A DNA stretch of 64,000 nucleotides from contig DASSCU010000058.1 in the NCBI GenBank assembly GCA_035697485.1, positions 58,123 through 122,122 of the forward strand. The letters run 5' to 3'. The notes under the pieces were generated by a model. That model made no database searches. It was not told the DNA's origin and saw nothing but the letters and a program-made list of their open reading frames with translations. Positions 40,863 through 50,427 of this stretch are shown here, piece after piece; positions within the stretch are counted from its first letter, which is position 1; each line of letters begins with the position of its first letter. This DNA comes from Actinomycetota bacterium. Lineage in GTDB: Bacteria > Actinomycetota > UBA4738 > HRBIN12. A program made the translations under genes and the position numbers.

Positions 40863-43217
40863 TCAGGACCAGTTCGGCGTGGAATCGATGTGGTCGTTCT
40901 TCGAGAGGTTCTTGGCCCGCGAGCCGTTCGGCTTCACCACCCAGATCTGGTCGTGGCCGGTTCGGGTGCTCGCGAACGCGATCCACTTCCCGCTCGGTGC
41001 GTACGACGGATGGCTGTGCGCGCCGTCGCCCTTCGTGAGTCGTCGCGGCCGTCCGCCATCGGAGTCCATGAGCCAGACCCGCCGGGCGCCGTCACGGTGG
41101 CTGACGAACGCGATGGTGCCACCGTCGGGCGAGTACGCGGGGGCGGTCGATCGTCCGTCGTCGCCGGTCAGCTTGCGAAGCGAGCCGCCGGTGGTGGACA
41201 TCGTCCACACGTTCGTCGCGCCACCCCGGTCGCTGTCGAACGCGATGCGTGTTCCGTCGGGTGACCAGGCCGGGGCCCCGTCGCGGGCCGCGTGCTCGGT
41301 GATGTTGGTCTGACCCGCACCGTCCCCGTCCATCACGAAGATCTCCGCATCGCCGGTTCGGGTGCTCTTGAACGCGATGCGCCTGCCGTTCGGCGACCAC
41401 ACCGGTTGCGTGTCGGCGCCGGCCGCGTCGGTGATGCGCGTCCGGTTCGAGCCGTCGGCATCCATCACGAAGATGTCGGCGCCGCCCGAGCGGGTGCTGG
41501 AGTACGCGATGCGCGAGCAGTCGGGCGACCAGGCCGGGTCGCGGTCGGCGGCCTCATGCTTCGTGATCCGTGTCTGCCGCATGCCCTTGCGCGTCATCGT
41601 GAAGACGTCGACGTTGCCGTGACGCGACGAGGTGTAGGCGATGCGCCCGCAGGTGGGGGTGGGTCCGTCCGTCGAGAACGTGGCTGTGATCGAACGGGCC
41701 TGGTCCATCGTGATCTGGCAGGTGCCGGTACCCGTGCATGATCCGCCCCAGCCCGTGAAGACCGACCCGGGCTCGGGGTGGGCCGTGAGGGTCACGACCG
41801 CCCCGTCGACGAATCCGACCTCACAGTCGTCGGCGCAGTCCACCGCCGGAGGATCGCTCGTGATCCGCCCGAGACCGGTGCCTTCGATCGTGACGGTCAG
41901 CGTCTCGAGGGTGGTCGGCGTCCCTGAGAAACGGGCGTAGTACGCCTGGACCTGGGCACCCCCGAGTTGCCATTCCGTGCCGCTGCCGCTCCAGGAGCCA
42001 CCGACCCTTGTGAATTCCCCGCCGACGTGCAGGTGACCGCGCCCGGCGTCGGCTTCGATCGCCCAGATGCCGTTGTACTTGCAGCAGATGCCCGGGCTCC
42101 AGGGGTCGCCCGTCGGTGTCGCCCGGCCGTTCGCGGGGTCGAGGGCGACGAGGCGCGGGAGGTGGAGGCAGTTCGTGTTGGGATTGTCGTTGTCTCCGCA
42201 CTGCTGTCCGTTGGACCCTGCGATCCACTGGAAGTGACCACCTACGTACAGCACGCCGTCGAACAACGAGACCACCTGCGACGAGCCGGAGGTGTCGGTC
42301 TTCCAGATCTGGTTGCCGGTCGCGAGGTCGTAGGCGCCCGTGAAGTCCGAACCGCCCGCCGCCAGGAACACCGTCGGCTGTCCTGACCCCGGCCGGTTCG
42401 CGACCACCACGCTGATGCCGAACGGAGCACCGGTCGGATCGAGGTTGTCGGGCGTCCAGTCCAGGACCTCCCCGGTTCTCGCGTCGACCTTGATCGCTGC
42501 CTTCGCCGACTTCCTCGTGCCGCCTTCGAGCGTGCTGTCGCACTGGCAGGCGGCGACGATCGTCGAGCCGACCAGCTCCATGTCGCGGACCTGGGGCGGA
42601 GTGTTGTGTCCTCGCAACGACGGGTCGGTCTCGACCGTCGGAGCGTCGTAGCCCGGGGACGGTGATCCGCCTGGCTCGTACGAGAGCAGCTTCGACGTGC
42701 CGATGTAGATCGCCCCGGGGGTCGCCAAGATGCTGCGCACCTTCGACGTCTGCGGGTTGAACGGGGCCACCGCTCCGCTGCTGGGGTCGATCGCCGCGGC
42801 GTTCCTGCGCGGGAGCCCTCCGACCCGGTCGAACGCGCCGCCGATGTAGAGCAACCCGTCAGCACCCATCGACATGTCGTAGACGACGGCCCCGCCCGTG
42901 CCACTGGTGACGGCCGGGATCGTGACGCCCAGATCCGGAGCGCCCGTCGACGAGTTGAAGGCCGCAAGGTTCGAGACGGCACGGACGCCGACGCCGTTCG
43001 CATCGCGCATCTGCGAGAACGAGCCGCCCACCCAGGTTCGGTTGCCCGTGATCTCGATCGTCCTGACGAGACCGTCGAGCATGCCGACCTCGTCGGGGAT
43101 GGCCGACGGCATCGCGGCGGCCGCGACCCCGGAGGTGAGGAGCGGGAGGAGGGCAACCACCACCGTCGCGGCGAGTGCTTTCGCGGAGGTGCGGGCGAAC
43201 GGTCCGCGGGGCTTCAA
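40863..43217 (-). CDS. Secreted protein with two beta-propellers joined by an InlB-type repeat
   Basis: 784 residues, signal peptide (1-36). The N-terminal half (about 50-440) is a quinoprotein/delta-60-like propeller with repeated VGGSF, YIGGAFDRVGG and VGGHF elements. A divergent Listeria-type repeat (TLTAHPEPGSVFTGWGGSC, about 490-510) joins it to a TolB-like propeller of six PD40 repeats (DPAWSPDCSRIAYSS, QPVWSPNGRRIAFKS and so on). It is a binding protein at the cell surface. A TTG start at 43217 is chosen because a GGGAAGGGA ribosome site lies seven bases upstream and it gives a clean signal peptide. The open frame extends to 43301. Confidence 0.78.
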   Translation of the reverse strand: MKPRGPFARTSAKALAATVVVALLPLLTSGVAAAAMPSAIPDEVGMLDGLVRTIEITGNRTWVGGSFSQMRDANGVGVRAVSNLAAFNSSTGAPDLGVTIPAVTSGTGGAVVYDMSMGADGLLYIGGAFDRVGGLPRRNAAAIDPSSGAVAPFNPQTSKVRSILATPGAIYIGTSKLLSYEPGGSPSPGYDAPTVETDPSLRGHNTPPQVRDMELVGSTIVAACQCDSTLEGGTRKSAKAAIKVDARTGEVLDWTPDNLDPTGAPFGISVVVANRPGSGQPTVFLAAGGSDFTGAYDLATGNQIWKTDTSGSSQVVSLFDGVLYVGGHFQWIAGSNGQQCGDNDNPNTNCLHLPRLVALDPANGRATPTGDPWSPGICCKYNGIWAIEADAGRGHLHVGGEFTRVGGSWSGSGTEWQLGGAQVQAYYARFSGTPTTLETLTVTIEGTGLGRITSDPPAVDCADDCEVGFVDGAVVTLTAHPEPGSVFTGWGGSCTGTGTCQITMDQARSITATFSTDGPTPTCGRIAYTSSRHGNVDVFTMTRKGMRQTRITKHEAADRDPAWSPDCSRIAYSSTRSGGADIFVMDADGSNRTRITDAAGADTQPVWSPNGRRIAFKSTRTGDAEIFVMDGDGAGQTNITEHAARDGAPAWSPDGTRIAFDSDRGGATNVWTMSTTGGSLRKLTGDDGRSTAPAYSPDGGTIAFVSHRDGARRVWLMDSDGGRPRRLTKGDGAHSHPSYAPSGKWIAFASTRTGHDQIWVVKPNGSRAKNLSKNDHIDSTPNWS

Positions 43218-43337
43218 CGCAGATCCCTTCCCTCGGGGACGAGTCGGGATTACCGAGACTTCCGTCGTAGGAGCCTCCCATGGGCGCATGCCGAACGACA
43301 TCGGCCGGAAGTCTCAGTTCGGCGATCCCGATCGCGC

Positions 43338-44648
43338 TCAGGGACCGCCTGCCAGCAGATCGCCCCCGTACTCGAAGTGCATACCGTCGGGGATCAGGAA
43401 GTCGCCGCCCCAGTTGAAGCCGAGGTCCTCGAAGATCGCGACGACGCGCCGGTCCATCGTGGGCACGGCTCCCAAGGCGTTCTCCGGAGCGTTGATGTCA
43501 ACCGCCGCCCCGTACGCGTGGAACGAGGGCGGGTTCGTCGGGCTGTGCCCCACGGTGCGGGCGTTGAAACATCCGGCGGTCGAGTGGATCAGGGGTCCCA
43601 ACCCCTCGCGCTCCACGCGTCGCATCGCGCGCACGAGGTCTTCCATGAAGCGGCGATGGCACGTGAGCCTGCCGAGCAGCGGAACGGAGCGGGTGACGAG
43701 GTTCGCATGGATCCAGGCCGGGTCGATGCGGAAGGAGGCCGGGTTCGCCGGGTCGAGCGCGGCCGCGAACTCGTCGAACGCCCGCTTCAGCACGACGGGA
43801 GGATTCACGCCGTTCGCCACCCGCATGTATGGGCTGTCACCGGGGCCCTCGACCCGGAGCGGTTCCTTCTCGGGCACCAACGGACGGATCAGCTGCTCGA
43901 AGGCGCCCAGGCTTCGCTCCTCGTCGAGGAAGGCCCAGAGGTACCGGTCGTCGACGATCCCCAGGCCCGCGCCGACCTCGCGGGAGACGAGCAGCTCACT
44001 CCAGCCGATCAGCTCCTCCGGGACCACGGCGCCGATGCGCACCGACCGCTCTTCGAACTCGAGCGCGCCGCCCACGCCGAGCCTGCGCACGAGGGCGCTG
44101 CGCGTGCCGAGCACCCCCTGCCCTCGAGCGAGCGCGTCGACGACGTCGCCGCGGACCCCGGCGGGGAGGAAGGGGGCGACCTCGACCGGGTTCACGGCGA
44201 AGGCGTCGATCGGGATCGCGAACGGTGCTCGAGGATCGTCGATCACGTCGCCGCCGGCAGCGAGGGAACGTGTCAGCCAGCGCGTGTCGCCGGCGACCAC
44301 CACGGCCGACCCGATCCCGGGGACCGTTCGCACCTGCGCCCGGAAGTCCAGCGGCAGCCCGCCGGGCGTCCAGGCCAGGAAGTACGGGGGAGGCTCGACA
44401 GTCGCGGGTTCGGGCGCTTCGGGTGCGGCGATCGCGACGCCGGATCCGGCCGCTGCTCCTGCCTCGCCCGCGCGATCCGTGGCCCGGGCCGCGGACGGCG
44501 CCGACGGTCTCCGCGGACCAGACATCGTGAGAACGACCGACGCGACACCCAACGATGCGACGAGCGCCAGGAAGATCCACCGCCGCCACGGCATGCGCGT
44601 CTTGCGGCTACTCACCGGGCGTGTCCCTTCGGGTGCGTCGGCGCCCAT
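43338..44648 (-). CDS. M15-family D,D-carboxypeptidase-like protein, membrane-anchored (copy 1)
   Basis: 436 residues. An N-terminal anchor (about 22-42) leads into an unassigned domain (about 70-280, LAWTPGGLPLDFRAQV through LVSREVGAGLGI). The C-terminal 130 residues are a VanY/M15 metallopeptidase with zinc ligands in SFHAYGAAVDIN (H, D) and MHFEY (H). It would trim D-Ala ends of peptidoglycan stems. Two cysteines (TCHRR; GCFNA) are shared with the neighbouring copy. ATG 44648 lies 11 bases after the stop of that copy. Operon with the anti-sigma and ECF genes. Confidence 0.82.
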   Translation of the reverse strand: MGADAPEGTRPVSSRKTRMPWRRWIFLALVASLGVASVVLTMSGPRRPSAPSAARATDRAGEAGAAAGSGVAIAAPEAPEPATVEPPPYFLAWTPGGLPLDFRAQVRTVPGIGSAVVVAGDTRWLTRSLAAGGDVIDDPRAPFAIPIDAFAVNPVEVAPFLPAGVRGDVVDALARGQGVLGTRSALVRRLGVGGALEFEERSVRIGAVVPEELIGWSELLVSREVGAGLGIVDDRYLWAFLDEERSLGAFEQLIRPLVPEKEPLRVEGPGDSPYMRVANGVNPPVVLKRAFDEFAAALDPANPASFRIDPAWIHANLVTRSVPLLGRLTCHRRFMEDLVRAMRRVEREGLGPLIHSTAGCFNARTVGHSPTNPPSFHAYGAAVDINAPENALGAVPTMDRRVVAIFEDLGFNWGGDFLIPDGMHFEYGGDLLAGGP

Positions 44649-44659
44649 CGCCGGGAAGC

Positions 44660-45877
44660 CTACGGGGCCGGGGCGCGGTGGTACTCGAAGTGGTTGCCGT
44701 CGGGCACGATGAAGCGACCCCCCCAGGCGAATCCCCATCGCTCCATCACCGCAACGAGTCGAGGGTCTTGGTCGGGGGGCACGCCGTAGTAGTTCCCAGC
44801 GATGTTCATGTCGATCGCGATCCCCCACGAGTGGTGCGAGAGCATCGCCGTCGGGTCGCGCCCGATGAACCGGGGCGCGAAGCACCCGTCGTAGGTCTCG
44901 ACCAGTTTCCCGAGGCCCCGGCGCACCAGCTCTCTCACGGCACCGCGCAGCTGGGGCATCACCGAGGCGTGGCACGTCACGAGGCCGAGCACTGGCAGGC
45001 GGGCGGTCTCCATCTGGGCTTGGGTCCACGCCGGATCGAGGTCGAGATAGCCTGGGCGTCCGGGCTCAGGACGGGCAGCGAACTCGCCGAACAGCGTCTT
45101 CAGCATGACCGTCGGCAGCACCGCGTCACCCGGCCGGAAGTAGGGGGTCTCGCCTTGGCCGCGAACCTGTACCCGCCCGTAGGGGCCAAGCCCGCTGGGG
45201 AGCAGGTCGTCGAGGGCGACGCGGAGGGCGTCGGTGCGGAGGGCTCGGCCGGCCGCGGGCTGCAGCAGCAACGAGCGGTCGGTCCGCACGCCGATGCGGC
45301 GACCGGTCTCGCGGGAGACCATCAGCTCGGCCGCGCCGACGGCTTCGTCGGGGAGCACGGCGGCGATGCGCACGCGCTCGCCACCCGGGAACCCGAGCAC
45401 GGAGCCCGGCCCCAATCCGCGCACCACCGCCGACGTGGCCCCGAGCACTCCGTCGCCGGCGACCAGCGCCTCGATGACCGGACGGTCTGCTGCCGGCAGG
45501 AAGGCCGCGAACGTCACCGGATCGACCGCGATCGTGTCGAGCGGGATACGGTATCCACCGCGCGATCGGTCGACCGGCTCGCCGTCGACATCCCAGGAAC
45601 GGGCGAGCCACGCGTTGTCCTGAGCGACCGTCGTGACCCGTCCGATCCGCCGCAGGGATCCGACCGCGTCGTCGAAGCCTGCCGGCAGACCCCGTGGTAC
45701 CCAGACCAGGAACGTCTCGGGCGGTTTGGTGCCCGTTCCCACGAGTGCGACGCCGTCGGGCCCGTGGGCGCTCGGTGTCGCCGCGCCCTGCAGGACCACC
45801 GTGACGGCGGCGCCGACAGCGAGACCGACGATCGCCGCCGTCGCGGGCCACACGCTTCCTCGCAGGCGACTCCTCAT
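44660..45877 (-). CDS. M15-family D,D-carboxypeptidase-like protein, membrane-anchored (copy 2)
   Basis: 405 residues, a tandem paralogue of the gene at 43338. N-terminal anchor (about 10-30), the same extracytoplasmic domain (LVWVPRGLPAGFDDAV; GYRIPLDTIAVDP; ELMVSRETGRRIGV), then M15 peptidase. Zinc ligands are seen in SHHSWGIAIDMN and NHFEY, and the cysteines TCHAS and GCFAP match copy 1. ATG 45877 overlaps the anti-sigma stop as ATGA, so it is translationally coupled. The context suggests cell-wall remodelling under control of the ECF sigma factor. Confidence 0.84.
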   Translation of the reverse strand: MRSRLRGSVWPATAAIVGLAVGAAVTVVLQGAATPSAHGPDGVALVGTGTKPPETFLVWVPRGLPAGFDDAVGSLRRIGRVTTVAQDNAWLARSWDVDGEPVDRSRGGYRIPLDTIAVDPVTFAAFLPAADRPVIEALVAGDGVLGATSAVVRGLGPGSVLGFPGGERVRIAAVLPDEAVGAAELMVSRETGRRIGVRTDRSLLLQPAAGRALRTDALRVALDDLLPSGLGPYGRVQVRGQGETPYFRPGDAVLPTVMLKTLFGEFAARPEPGRPGYLDLDPAWTQAQMETARLPVLGLVTCHASVMPQLRGAVRELVRRGLGKLVETYDGCFAPRFIGRDPTAMLSHHSWGIAIDMNIAGNYYGVPPDQDPRLVAVMERWGFAWGGRFIVPDGNHFEYHRAPAP

Positions 45878-47394
45878 GTCACCCTTCGCGGCGCTACCGC
45901 CGGGAGCCCTCGCACGGGCATGGAGCTCGCGATCGCGAGCAGATCTCCGAGGGAAAGGTTCGTCTCCAGGAACAGGCTCGCGTCGGCACCGAGGATCGCG
46001 AGCCGTCGCCCGAGCCCGTCGGCGGCAGGCTCGTAGTACGCGACGCCGCCGCCCGGCAAAGTCACACGGGTGGCGTCGGGGCCGACCGGTCCGAATGCGC
46101 GACCGGTGAGGCGGCCCGGTTGCTGGCCCACCCGCAGGTAGTCGAGGCCGTCGGCGTAGATGAGCAGCGACCTCGGCGCACCCATGCCCTCCGGCGCCAC
46201 GGCCGTCGCAAGCTCGAGCGCGCCGGTGTACCTCGGGGTCGCTGGCCGGTAGCCGAGACGTTCGGCCAGGGACGCGATGTCGAGCGCGCCCATTTCGTGC
46301 CCTGGGATCTCGAACATGGACGGGTCGGGTTCCTCCGCCTCGATCGAAGAGGCTCGCACGTCGAGGATCGCCGTGTTCGGCGGCTCCGCCGGGAGCCCGA
46401 ATCTCAGCTCCCACTCGCGGCGCCCCATTCCTTCTGCGGGGAAGACCATGATCCGCACGGGCTGCCACGACTCCGTGTCGAGCAGCAGCTCCACGCGGTC
46501 ACCGCCGAAGAACGGCCGCCACGTGCCGCCGAGTCGCAGGAACGGGAACATCGGTGCAGCCCGGTCGAACGTCGTCTCGACGTGCACGACCTCGTGGCCA
46601 CCGACCTGCTCCGTGCCGAGCACGCGGATGCCTCTCGCCGAGCCGACGGTGCGGAGCGGCACGACGAGGTCGGCCGGAAGCGGAGCCGCGAGCGAGTACG
46701 GCGAGGTGGTCGTGACCGTCGCTCGTGTCGTCGGGCAGGCGTCCGCGGGCAGCCCGGTCGGGCACCCCGTTGGCCCGGACAGGAAGGTCGCCGGCATGTC
46801 CTCGACGTAGGTGATGTCGGTGGGGGTCCACGCTGCCGAGGGGTACACGGTGCGGTCGTCGACCTCGAGGCGAAAGCGTTGCGGTGGGAGGAACGCCACT
46901 CGCATCTGTAGCCGTCGTTCGGGCACCTCGCGGGAGAGGCCCCGTTCCACGATGTCGTATGAGCCTCGGAACGAGTCGAGACCCGGCGAGGCAGCGCGAA
47001 CGCCTTGGGCGACGGCCTGGGCAGAGATCGCCTCACGGTCGCCCCCGCGGAACGGTCCGCCCACGATCACGCTGCCGATCACTGCGCCCGCGACGAGGGC
47101 CGCGGCCATGGGCATCACGCGACGCAACGGTGCGCGATACCAGGAGGTAGAGGTCGCGGCTCGCTCGTGGAGGGGAGCGAGTTCGAGCGCGCCGACGATG
47201 CGGTCCACCAGATCGGGCACCGGGTCCGCCACGCGGATTCGCACCGCGGTGCGCACCCGAGCTGACCCTTCCGCGAAGGCGTGGCACGCCTCACAACCCT
47301 TGACGTGCGAGTCGACGTCGCTCCCTCGGAGGCCGCCGACGTGTTCGCCGTCCATCCGGGCCGAGAGCGCGAGCTGCACCCGATCACAGTTCAT
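45874..47394 (-). CDS. Zinc-finger anti-sigma factor with RseB/MucB-like extracytoplasmic domain
   Basis: 506 residues. The N-terminal cytoplasmic zinc-binding domain has H-x3-C-x2-C (HVKGCEAC, about 30-37). One membrane segment follows (about 92-112). The outer part (about 140-500) has the lipoprotein-sorting/RseB-like beta-rich pattern (FLPPQRFRLEVDD; EVVHVETTFDRA; ILDVRASSIE). The sigma inhibitor and the sensor domain, separate in RseA/RseB, are here in one chain. Start ATG 47394 overlaps the ECF stop (ATGA), and its own stop overlaps the M15 copy 2 start. Confidence 0.82.
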   Translation of the reverse strand: MNCDRVQLALSARMDGEHVGGLRGSDVDSHVKGCEACHAFAEGSARVRTAVRIRVADPVPDLVDRIVGALELAPLHERAATSTSWYRAPLRRVMPMAAALVAGAVIGSVIVGGPFRGGDREAISAQAVAQGVRAASPGLDSFRGSYDIVERGLSREVPERRLQMRVAFLPPQRFRLEVDDRTVYPSAAWTPTDITYVEDMPATFLSGPTGCPTGLPADACPTTRATVTTTSPYSLAAPLPADLVVPLRTVGSARGIRVLGTEQVGGHEVVHVETTFDRAAPMFPFLRLGGTWRPFFGGDRVELLLDTESWQPVRIMVFPAEGMGRREWELRFGLPAEPPNTAILDVRASSIEAEEPDPSMFEIPGHEMGALDIASLAERLGYRPATPRYTGALELATAVAPEGMGAPRSLLIYADGLDYLRVGQQPGRLTGRAFGPVGPDATRVTLPGGGVAYYEPAADGLGRRLAILGADASLFLETNLSLGDLLAIASSMPVRGLPAVAPRRVT

Positions 47395-47960
47395 CGCCGT
47401 CTCCCCCGGGCTGGTCCCTTCGTCGTCGCCTCGGCCGATGCAGCGTTCTCGTCCTCGGCCATCGCCGCGCACAGGGCCTGCCGGGCCCGGAACATGCGGC
47501 TCTTCACCGTTCCCGGCGCGACCGTGAGCACGTCGGCGGCCTCCTGATAGTTGAGCCCGAACACCTCCACGAGCAGGAACACCTCCCGGTGCTCGTCGGA
47601 GATCGAGCGCAACGCCTCTTCGAGCACGGCGTGAGACGTCGCGTCGGCGACCGCGCCCTCGACCTCTCGGTCGCCGTCGTGCACGAGCGGGAACCGCCGC
47701 GCCCTGAGTGAGTCCATCGCGCAGTTCCTCGTGATGCTGAACAACCACGATCCGAACTTCCGGTCGCCACGGAATCCGTCGAGGAAGCGGAACGCCCGGA
47801 GGAACGCGTCCTGGGTGACGTCGGCTGCGAGCTCCGGGTCGCGCGTGAGATGCCAGGCGAACCGATACACGTCGGCCTGGTACTCGCGGACGAGTTGCTC
47901 GAACGCGGCCGCGTCGCCGCGACGCGCTCGGTCCAGCGTGCGCGGGTCGGCGTCGCGCAC
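47391..47960 (-). CDS. ECF-type RNA polymerase sigma factor
   Basis: 189 residues with regions 2 and 4 only. Region 2 runs AAFEQLVREYQADVYRFAWH, then DVTQDAFLRAFRFLDGFRG (about 15-65) with the -10 helix FGSWLFSITRN. Region 4 is EVFLLVEVFGLNYQEAADVL and TVKSRMFRARQAL (about 125-165). GTG 47960 is chosen because GAGAGGAG lies five bases upstream; the longer frame to 48023 starts only three bases after a TACGCT box (48032-48027), too close for use. It heads an operon with anti-sigma and two M15 peptidases and probably drives it. Confidence 0.88.
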   Translation of the reverse strand: MRDADPRTLDRARRGDAAAFEQLVREYQADVYRFAWHLTRDPELAADVTQDAFLRAFRFLDGFRGDRKFGSWLFSITRNCAMDSLRARRFPLVHDGDREVEGAVADATSHAVLEEALRSISDEHREVFLLVEVFGLNYQEAADVLTVAPGTVKSRMFRARQALCAAMAEDENAASAEATTKGPARGRRR

Positions 47961-48128
47961 CCGTCTCCTCTCGGTCCCTCGAGCGTTCGCTCGCTGGGTT
48001 CCTCGGTCGGTCCCGTCGGCCACACAAGCGTAGGCCTGTCGGCAGGCCCTCTGCGAGGGGACGGGCGCAAGGGCGGGAAGGTTCCCTGCGCCTCGCCCCG
48101 TGCGGATCCCGGCACCCGGCAGCGCGGT

Positions 48129-49496
48129 TCAGTCTGGGAGCGGATCGAGGGAGACGATCGGCGCGAGCCCGGGGGTGGGCACGGACGCGACGGCGTCGCC
48201 CGTGCCGACGTCGAGGACGTCGATCCGCTCCCCGACCGCCGCGAAGAGGTCCGTGCCGTCGAGGGACATGCCCAGCCCGGAGATCGGGCCGGGTGCGGTC
48301 CAACGCTCGGCGAGTGTCAGAGACACCGTATCGATCGCGAACAGCGGACGGTCATCGGCTGCCGAGGCCACGAAGAGCGTGCCCCCGTCGTGGCTCATCA
48401 CGACCGTCGTTCGCCCTTCGACCGTGCCGAGGTCAACCCGGCCGGTGCGTTCGACCTCGAGGGTCTCCGTATCCATCACGGCGACGAGGCCCTGCCGTGC
48501 ATCGACCACGTAGAGCGACCGCCCGTCGGGCGATGCGGCGATCGCCTGATCGCTCGCGGCGCCGCCCCACATCACCTCGGGAAGACCTGCGCAGAAGGCC
48601 CAGCCCCGACGCAGGTTCAGCACGTGCACGAACGTCTCCTCCGGCCAGTAGCCACTGGAGCCGGATCCCTCCCCGTCACCACCTGACCCGCTGGAGTCAT
48701 CAGAGACGCCTGGGTCGCCGCCATAGGAAGCGCCGCCATAGGGGTTCGTGCCGCCTGTGTCCTCGTAGGCGTCTGCGTAGGCGCCGGGTCGGTTCGAGTA
48801 CAGCGTGTACATCTGCGACGTGACCGGGTCGAACACCTGGCCGAGCCGCACCCCGGGCATGCGCTGCGGCGGGGTCTTGAACCGTCCGTGCACGGGCCGC
48901 ACCTCGCCGGAGGCGAGCTCGAGCACGACCACACGGTAGACCGCCGGGGTCTCGGCCGGCAGGTACTGGATCAGGAACAGCCGCTCGTCGTCGATCGAGA
49001 ACGCCTCGGGCTCGTAGTTGCCGTCGAGGCGGAAGCGCATGGGCTCGAGGCCGCCGGCGGGGTCGGCGACCACGATCGTCGTCCGTGCGCGGGGCACGGG
49101 CATGCCGGGGGCCGCGCCGGGCACCGGTTCCACGAGGGCGATCGCGCGGCCGGAGATCGAGGCCACAGCCACGTCGAGCTCGCCGCGAACCTGCTGAGTG
49201 CCCGTGGTCTCGCCCGACCGGGGGTCCACCGACGTGATCGAGGTCGACATCCCGTCGCTGGTCGCGCGGTAGAGCGCGTCCCCGTCGGGCGCGGCGATCG
49301 TGCCGGCGCCACCCGCGAGCAGGGCGCCCGACGTGGCGTCGATCGCGAGGTCGCCGCTGCCGGTCGACGCGATCAGCACGCCGCCGTGGTTGCGAGCCGG
49401 TTCGCCAGCGTGAGGCGGGTCCGCGGCCCGATCGGTGGTGCAGGCGCCGAGCGCCGTGACCGTGACGGCGAGGGCTGCGAGTCGGCCGATCCACAT
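48129..49496 (-). CDS. Beta-propeller lipoprotein (YVTN-like) with Gly/Ser-rich insert
   Basis: 455 residues. The lipobox LGAC (C19) marks a lipoprotein. Two halves of propeller-like repeats (GVLIASTGSGDLAIDATSGA; SPDGRSLYVVDARQGL; TLFVASAADDRPLFAIDT) flank a low-complexity Gly/Ser/Asp/Tyr stretch (about 228-262, TNPYGGASYGG through GSGSSGYWP). It is exposed at the cell surface; no enzyme site is seen. A GAGGAGG sequence precedes ATG 49496. It lies upstream of the ECF operon but with its own 100-base gap. Confidence 0.8.
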   Translation of the reverse strand: MWIGRLAALAVTVTALGACTTDRAADPPHAGEPARNHGGVLIASTGSGDLAIDATSGALLAGGAGTIAAPDGDALYRATSDGMSTSITSVDPRSGETTGTQQVRGELDVAVASISGRAIALVEPVPGAAPGMPVPRARTTIVVADPAGGLEPMRFRLDGNYEPEAFSIDDERLFLIQYLPAETPAVYRVVVLELASGEVRPVHGRFKTPPQRMPGVRLGQVFDPVTSQMYTLYSNRPGAYADAYEDTGGTNPYGGASYGGDPGVSDDSSGSGGDGEGSGSSGYWPEETFVHVLNLRRGWAFCAGLPEVMWGGAASDQAIAASPDGRSLYVVDARQGLVAVMDTETLEVERTGRVDLGTVEGRTTVVMSHDGGTLFVASAADDRPLFAIDTVSLTLAERWTAPGPISGLGMSLDGTDLFAAVGERIDVLDVGTGDAVASVPTPGLAPIVSLDPLPD

Positions 49497-49644
49497 ATGT
49501 TCCTCCTCGAGCAGGGCGGGCCGCCGGACGCGCTACCCCACATACCGGCCCAAGTCCGGATCGGTTCCATGCGTGCCCGGGGTGGAACCTCACGTGCCCC
49601 TCGTCGGTCTGCTCGTCGACGGCAGGACACGAGGAGGGGCAATC

Positions 49645-50427
49645 ATGCGCGCACGAGCTCTGGTGCTGGTGACGATCACGGCGGTGGCGCTCACGGCGCC
49701 TTCGGCGTCGGCGAACGGAGGCGCTTACATCGAGTTCGAGGGAACCCACCATCTGCCCGGCGAGCAGGTGACGGGCACCGTCTACGTCTCGATCCGCGCC
49801 GGTAAGATGGACCTGATCGATCGCGGCCCGTTCTTCGCCTACGTGCTGCCCCCGGGGACGGCGATCGATCCTCGGCGTGGGCTGCCGGCCGGCGCGATCC
49901 GGGTCGGCACCTTCGCGATCGAGCAGGAGAAGGATCAGACGGAGCTGACGGTCACGTTCACGGTGCCCCACACCGAGGGCGACTACTACTCGGTCGGGCT
50001 CTGCAACGACCCGTGCACCCTCAACGGGTTCGGCGAGCCAGTGAGCGGCGTGCTCTCCGTCGTCGGTACGAAGCGGGAAGCCGCTCTCCTCGGCGACGTG
50101 AGCAGGTTGCACTCCCAACTCGCGGCGCTGAAGCGCGAGCTACGCAAGGGTGAGAGGGGCGCCGAAGAGGAGCTCGCTTCGCTCTCGGACGCCCTCGATG
50201 AGAGCGAGGCAGCGCGATCGAGGCTGACCGCCCAGGTGAGGACCCTCGAGCAGCAAGACGCTGCCGCGGAAACAGCGGCCGAGGAAGCAGCCGGGCGTCT
50301 GAGCGTCCGGCCCTGGGCGGCGGCCACCGTCGCCGTCGCGTTGTCCGCACTCGCGTTCGTGCTTGCCGGCCGTCGCCGCCGCCGGAACATCGGCAGCTCG
50401 GACGAGGTCTTGCCGGAGCGCATCTAG
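49645..50427 (+). CDS. Surface protein with coiled coil and C-terminal membrane anchor
   Basis: 260 residues. A signal peptide (1-23) precedes a beta-rich domain (about 25-135, IEFEGTHHLPGEQVTGTVYV) with two cysteines (GLCNDPC). A coiled coil (about 150-215) and a single membrane segment (about 228-244) with an arginine-rich tail end the chain. The layout is of an outside domain held on a stalk. No family is recognised. GAGGAGG lies upstream of ATG 49645. The gene converges with the cyclase, and their stop ends overlap by four bases. Confidence 0.75.
   Translation: MRARALVLVTITAVALTAPSASANGGAYIEFEGTHHLPGEQVTGTVYVSIRAGKMDLIDRGPFFAYVLPPGTAIDPRRGLPAGAIRVGTFAIEQEKDQTELTVTFTVPHTEGDYYSVGLCNDPCTLNGFGEPVSGVLSVVGTKREAALLGDVSRLHSQLAALKRELRKGERGAEEELASLSDALDESEAARSRLTAQVRTLEQQDAAAETAAEEAAGRLSVRPWAAATVAVALSALAFVLAGRRRRRNIGSSDEVLPERI

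Noticed and set aside
48660..48780. Gly/Ser-rich stretch in the propeller lipoprotein as a repeat array
   Set aside because: It is low-complexity coding sequence without a fixed unit.
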